A stretch of DNA of 64,000 nucleotides, from positions 1,612,001 through 1,676,000 of the forward strand of contig JADKAM010000001.1 in NCBI GenBank assembly GCA_016715365.1, read 5' to 3'. This document shows positions 60,301-64,000 of this stretch, piece after piece (position 1 is the stretch's first letter; each line of letters begins with the position of its first letter). The stretch comes from Chitinophagaceae bacterium (GTDB lineage: Bacteria > Bacteroidota > Bacteroidia > Chitinophagales > Chitinophagaceae). The translations under genes and the position numbers were made by a program. The notes under the pieces are model-generated. The model worked only from the letters and a program-made list of their open reading frames with translations, was not told the origin of the DNA and searched no databases.

Positions 60301-62460
60301 TATTACATACACAGACAGTACCGTTTATTACTGGAGAACATCCACTGTGCCTACTTCAGGCAATACAGTTATCTGGAATAATTTTTCGTTTGTTTATTTA
60401 CCTAACAGCACGCCAGGGTTTAACCAGTCGCATTATTTTCAGTTTAAAAAGAATACCTATAATAAGATCACGCTGGGGCAGACAGGTTGTTGAGATATGA
60501 CAAACGTAACAGGGAATTTGATATTCGTACGGCAATTTATCCAAATGCTAATCAAACAAATGATTGGTCAATCCGAAATGATGGATTGATTGAACAGGCC
60601 GGATTTTACGGTCCTGGATTAGGTCCAAACTCAGAAGTGTTGCGTTTTTACATTGTTGATACTGTAATCAATAAATGCTGGGTAAATACCGACAATGGCG
60701 TGTCAGGTTTATATGGTAGTGTCAGGCCAGTTCCAATTAATGGAACAGTAAAAGTTGGTTTTTTCCATTTTAAAGTTGGTACATTGGCTGAGCGGCAGAA
60801 TGTGATCAATTTCCTGAATACTAATGTTCAGGTGGGTAATTATGTGGTAATGACAAACAGCCCTGCAAATCCAGCTGTCAGTTTCCCAACAACATGGCAG
60901 GCAGATGGGCCTAATTCATTATATCACTTACTTAAAAACAATGGCTTTAGTAAGATAGATTCATTATACAGATTTATTCCGTTTGTATTTGTATACAAAA
61001 AAGGCACGCCAGGAGCAGTTGTTGAAAAAGTTGCAGCAAATCCCTCCGATATACTGAATGAGAGTTTCCACACAATTGGCAACCACCTGGTTGGTGATAT
61101 AACTTCCGATAAGTTTGGTCCTGCACTGCAATGGAACTCACTGCACTGGAGGGGCACCACACTTGAAACACCAACAAATGATTCTGTAGCAGTTCAGGTT
61201 TTAGGTTTGGATTTAAATGGCAACTCTACGCTGTTAGCTACTGTGCGTCCGGCTGTTGATACATCATTAAGCTGGATCAATGCACAAACTTATCCTTACA
61301 TCAAATTAAAAATGCTGAATACAGATTCGGTAAATGCAACACCAAACCAGTTAAGGTATTGGAGGGTGAATGGTACTTATATACCTGAAGGAGCTGTGGC
61401 ACCTAATATAGTTTTTGCAATGAAGGATACAGCTGAACAGGGAGAAATTGTTGACTTTAAACTGGCATTTAAAAATATTAGTCAAACTGCTTTTGCAGAT
61501 AGTATGAAATTTAATTTCATTATCACTGACAGGAGCAATGTGCCTCACAATATTGTTTTGCCAAAAGGTAAAGTGTTGATTTCGGGAGATACAATGGTAA
61601 TCAATTATAAAATAGATACCAGGAATTATCCGGGATTGAATACCGTTTTTGTGGATGTAAACCCTGCAGCTTCGCAGCCCGAGCAATATCATTTTAATAA
61701 TATACTCTACAAAAACCTGTTTGTAAAAGCAGATAATTATAATCCATTACTTGATGTAACATTTGATGGTGTGCATATCCTGAATAAAGATATTGTAGCA
61801 GCCAAGCCACATATTTTGGTAAACCTTAAGGATGAAAGCCGCTTCCTGGCTTTGAGTGATACAGCTTATATTAAAGTACAGGTTCGTTTCCCTGACGGGT
61901 CATTGCGTAATTATAGTTTTGGCGACAGTATGCGTTTTACCCCGGCTAATTTATCAAGCGGTAATAATACAGCTACGATCGACTTTCTGCCGTCTTTTTC
62001 AGAAGAAGGAGAATATGAACTGATCGTATCGGGCAGAGATGTGGTAGGCAATACAGCCGGGGCTATTGATTACCATGTAACATTTACGGTGATAACAAAA
62101 GCAATGATCTCTAACCTGCTTAATTATCCCAATCCGTTTACCACCTCAACAGCTTTTGTATTTACCATTACCGGCAGCGAAGTGCCGCAGAATATACGTA
62201 TTCAGATTTTGACCATCACAGGTAAAGTGGTAAGAGAAATTACCAAGGATGAACTGGGGCCCATACATGTAGGCAGAAATATAACCGAGTTTAAATGGGA
62301 TGGAACTGATATGTATGGAGCCAAACTGGCTAATGGTGTTTATTTATACAGAGTGCTTACAAATCTGAATGGTAAATCACTGGATAAGTATAAAGCAGAA
62401 GGCGATAATACCGATAAGTATTTTAACAAAGGCTATGGAAAAATGGTATTGATACGATAA
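57393..62460 (+). pseudogene. C25-family (PorU/gingipain-type) sortase-like peptidase, broken by two frameshifts
   Basis: Three frames add up to one protein of about 1,688 residues. Part 1 (57393-59525) has a signal peptide and the C25 catalytic region: His in KYFGHSSANEL (about 641) and Cys in MHISGCTVGNFF (about 672). It stops at TAG just after a run of seven T (59517-59523). In the frame one base back the sequence continues GFLGSTHFGIAPFLNFY, which restores the domain. Part 2 runs to TGA at 60493; part 3 resumes by 60487 (LRYDKRNREFDIRTAIYP) and ends with a C-terminal sorting-type domain (LLNYPNPFTTSTAF to ANGVYLYRVLTN). Size suggests a PorU2-like protein. Both breaks are equivalent to one missing base. 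Mutation, sequencing error and recoding are all possible. Confidence 0.8.
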
Positions 62461-62477
62461 TAAGTATTAAACAATAG

Positions 62478-62512
62478 AAGGCTGTCCCGTACTTTCGGGA
62501 CAGCCTTTTTTT
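62478..62512 (+). terminator. Intrinsic terminator after the C25 gene
   Basis: AAGGCTGTCCCG (62478-62489) pairs perfectly with CGGGACAGCCTT (62496-62507), then a T-run. Confidence 0.9.
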
Positions 62513-62518
62513 ATTTCC

Positions 62519-62526
62519 TACCTTTG
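62519..62526 (+). promoter_or_regulatory. -7 promoter box for hscA
   Basis: TACCTTTG is an exact TAnnTTTG match 19 nt before the hscA ATG. Confidence 0.65.
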
Positions 62527-62545
62527 CAAATAAAAAAATAAATTC

Positions 62546-64000
62546 ATGGCTAAAATAGCTATCAACATAGCCACAGGCAGTTTGCAGCAGGAAGAAATAA
62601 TTGTAGGTATTGATCTGGGAACTACCAACAGCCTGGTTGCCATCATCCATCCCGAAAGTAAAAAGCCGGTGGCTTTAAAAGAACATAACAGCAGTTCATT
62701 GGTTCCTTCGGTCATTCATTTTGGAAAAAATGCCGGTATCACGGTTGGTAATGATGCAAAGCAATACCTGGTTTCAGATCCTGCAAACACCATTTTTTCG
62801 GCCAAGCGGTTGATGGGTAAAACCTATAATGATATAAAAAATAATTCAACATCCCTGGCTTATAAAATTATTGATGATGAAAATAAACTTGTTAAGGTAC
62901 AAGTAGGAGATATTTTTTATTCACCTGTTGATCTTTCTGCGCTAATATTAAAAGAGTTAAAAAAACAAGCCGAGCATATTATAAAAACACCGGTGACCAA
63001 AGCAGTTATTACTGTGCCTGCTTATTTTAATGATGCGCAACGACAGGCTACACGGGATGCCGGCAAATTGGCAGGGCTGGATGTGTTGAGGATAATTAAT
63101 GAACCTACTGCAGCCAGCCTTGCATATGGTTTTGGATTGAATAAGGCTGAAACAAAAACTATTGCAGTATATGATTTAGGTGGTGGTACTTTTGATATTT
63201 CGATACTGAATATTGCCGGTGGTGTATTTGAAGTGTTTTCAACCAACGGAGATACTTATTTGGGTGGCGATGATTTTGATGCAGCTGTTGTTGATTATTG
63301 GTTGAGTGCAAATACTTTTACAGGTGAAGCGTTAACGCATAGGCAGGTGCTCAGGTTAAAAGCAGAAGAAGCAAAGAAATATTTATCATCAAATGAGTTG
63401 TTTAAAACTGAGTATGAAGGAAAAGAAATTTCTATTAGCAGGGAAAGCTTTGAAGCCGTAGTAAAGCCAATAGTTGAAAGAACAATAGCATCCTGTAAAA
63501 ATGCTTTAAAAGACGCCGGTTTAAAAAAGAACGAAGTTGACGAAATTGTAATGGTGGGTGGAAGCACCAGGGTGCCCTTGGTAAAAGAAATGGTAAGCGC
63601 TTTTTTTGAAAAGAAATTGAATGATACAGTAGACCCCGATGAAGTGGTTGCTTTGGGTGCTGCTATACAGGCCGATATCCTGGCAGGCAATACAACCGAT
63701 ATGCTGCTGCTTGATATTACACCCTTATCGCTTGGTTTGGAAACCATGGGTGGTTTGATGGATGTTTTGTTACCACGCAATTCAAAAATTCCTGCAAGAG
63801 CCAGCAGGCAATACACTACCTACAAAGACGGGCAAAGCGGAATGAAGATAGCCGTTTACCAGGGCGAAAGGGATATGGTTAAAGACAACCGCAGGCTTGC
63901 CGAATTTAATTTAACCGGTATACCCGGTATGCCTGCCGGTATGCCAAAAGTTGAAATAAGTTTTTTAATAAATGCTGATGGCATACTGGTTGTAAATGCA
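62546..64000 (+). CDS. hscA: Hsp70-family Fe-S cluster assembly chaperone HscA (partial, runs off the window)
   Basis: The first 485 codons of an Hsp70 are present; the 3' end lies beyond the window. The N-terminus MAKIAINIATGSLQQEEIIVGIDLGTTNSLVA and the segment RQYTTYKDGQSGMKIAVYQGERDMV fit HscA better than DnaK. The ATPase motifs are IDLGTTNS, INEPTAASLAYGFG, AVYDLGGGTFDISI and VMVGGSTRVPLVKEM. The substrate domain begins after LLLDITPLSLGLET. HscA with HscB moves Fe-S clusters from IscU to target proteins; those partner genes would be expected downstream but cannot be seen. Confidence 0.88.
   Translation, partial: MAKIAINIATGSLQQEEIIVGIDLGTTNSLVAIIHPESKKPVALKEHNSSSLVPSVIHFGKNAGITVGNDAKQYLVSDPANTIFSAKRLMGKTYNDIKNNSTSLAYKIIDDENKLVKVQVGDIFYSPVDLSALILKELKKQAEHIIKTPVTKAVITVPAYFNDAQRQATRDAGKLAGLDVLRIINEPTAASLAYGFGLNKAETKTIAVYDLGGGTFDISILNIAGGVFEVFSTNGDTYLGGDDFDAAVVDYWLSANTFTGEALTHRQVLRLKAEEAKKYLSSNELFKTEYEGKEISISRESFEAVVKPIVERTIASCKNALKDAGLKKNEVDEIVMVGGSTRVPLVKEMVSAFFEKKLNDTVDPDEVVALGAAIQADILAGNTTDMLLLDITPLSLGLETMGGLMDVLLPRNSKIPARASRQYTTYKDGQSGMKIAVYQGERDMVKDNRRLAEFNLTGIPGMPAGMPKVEISFLINADGILVVNA

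Noticed and set aside
1..64000. Search for insertion sequences, integrases, phage genes, toxin-antitoxin or known defence genes
   Set aside because: No transposase, integrase, phage structural, restriction-modification, Cas or toxin-antitoxin proteins were recognised in the window.

Overview
This is a 64 kb chromosomal segment of a member of the Bacteroidota, most likely the family Chitinophagaceae. The evidence is type IX secretion (T9SS) cargo tails, a PorV-like protein next to a giant C25 peptidase, a PafA-type phosphatase, little sign of Shine-Dalgarno sequences, and many promoters with the TAnnTTTG -7 box typical of the phylum. There is no phage, integrase, insertion sequence or CRISPR array. 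Gene content is mostly housekeeping; the unusual material lies between the genes.

Layout. 0.7-4.8 kb: three NarL/LuxR-type response regulators, one histidine kinase and a frameshifted membrane protein. 4.9-11.3 kb: class IV aminotransferase, photolyase, menaquinone futalosine-pathway genes mqnD and mqnB, two adjacent 6-pyruvoyl-tetrahydropterin synthase paralogues with folE, and fabD. 11.4-19.5 kb: a T9SS type B surface protein, mdh, a small T9SS-tail protein, a thioredoxin-like protein, efp with an unusual tip loop, accB and accC. 19.6-26.9 kb (minus strand): a seven-gene nucleotide-sugar operon for UDP-glucuronate, UDP-xylose, UDP-HexNAc uronate, a 3- or 4-amino sugar step and dTDP-rhamnose. 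27-33 kb: kdtA, tdk, ccmB/ccmC/ccmD-like genes and gdhA. 33-41.3 kb: small enzymes and a tight three-gene envelope operon of unknown function. 41.5-54.6 kb: an alpha-oxoamine synthase, PafA phosphatase, two tRNA-Gln genes, a cyanophycin locus (cphA, class V aminotransferase, cphB), GH125 mannosidase, SGNH hydrolase and an S9 peptidase. 54.6-64 kb: tyrS, porV-like gene, a C25 sortase-like gene broken by two frameshifts, and the start of hscA, which runs off the window.

The intergenic regions carry several families of short, A/T-rich, internally iterated repeats. They often occur as inverted pairs, they supply stop codons to neighbouring genes, and one copy seems to lie in frame inside mqnD. 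Separately, a 30-nt element (29/30 identical) lies upstream of both gdhA and cphA in the sense orientation, which could be a nitrogen-related control site or another dispersed repeat. These two patterns, the broken C25 sortase and the unknown three-gene operon are the best leads. No complete new defence or mobile system was found.
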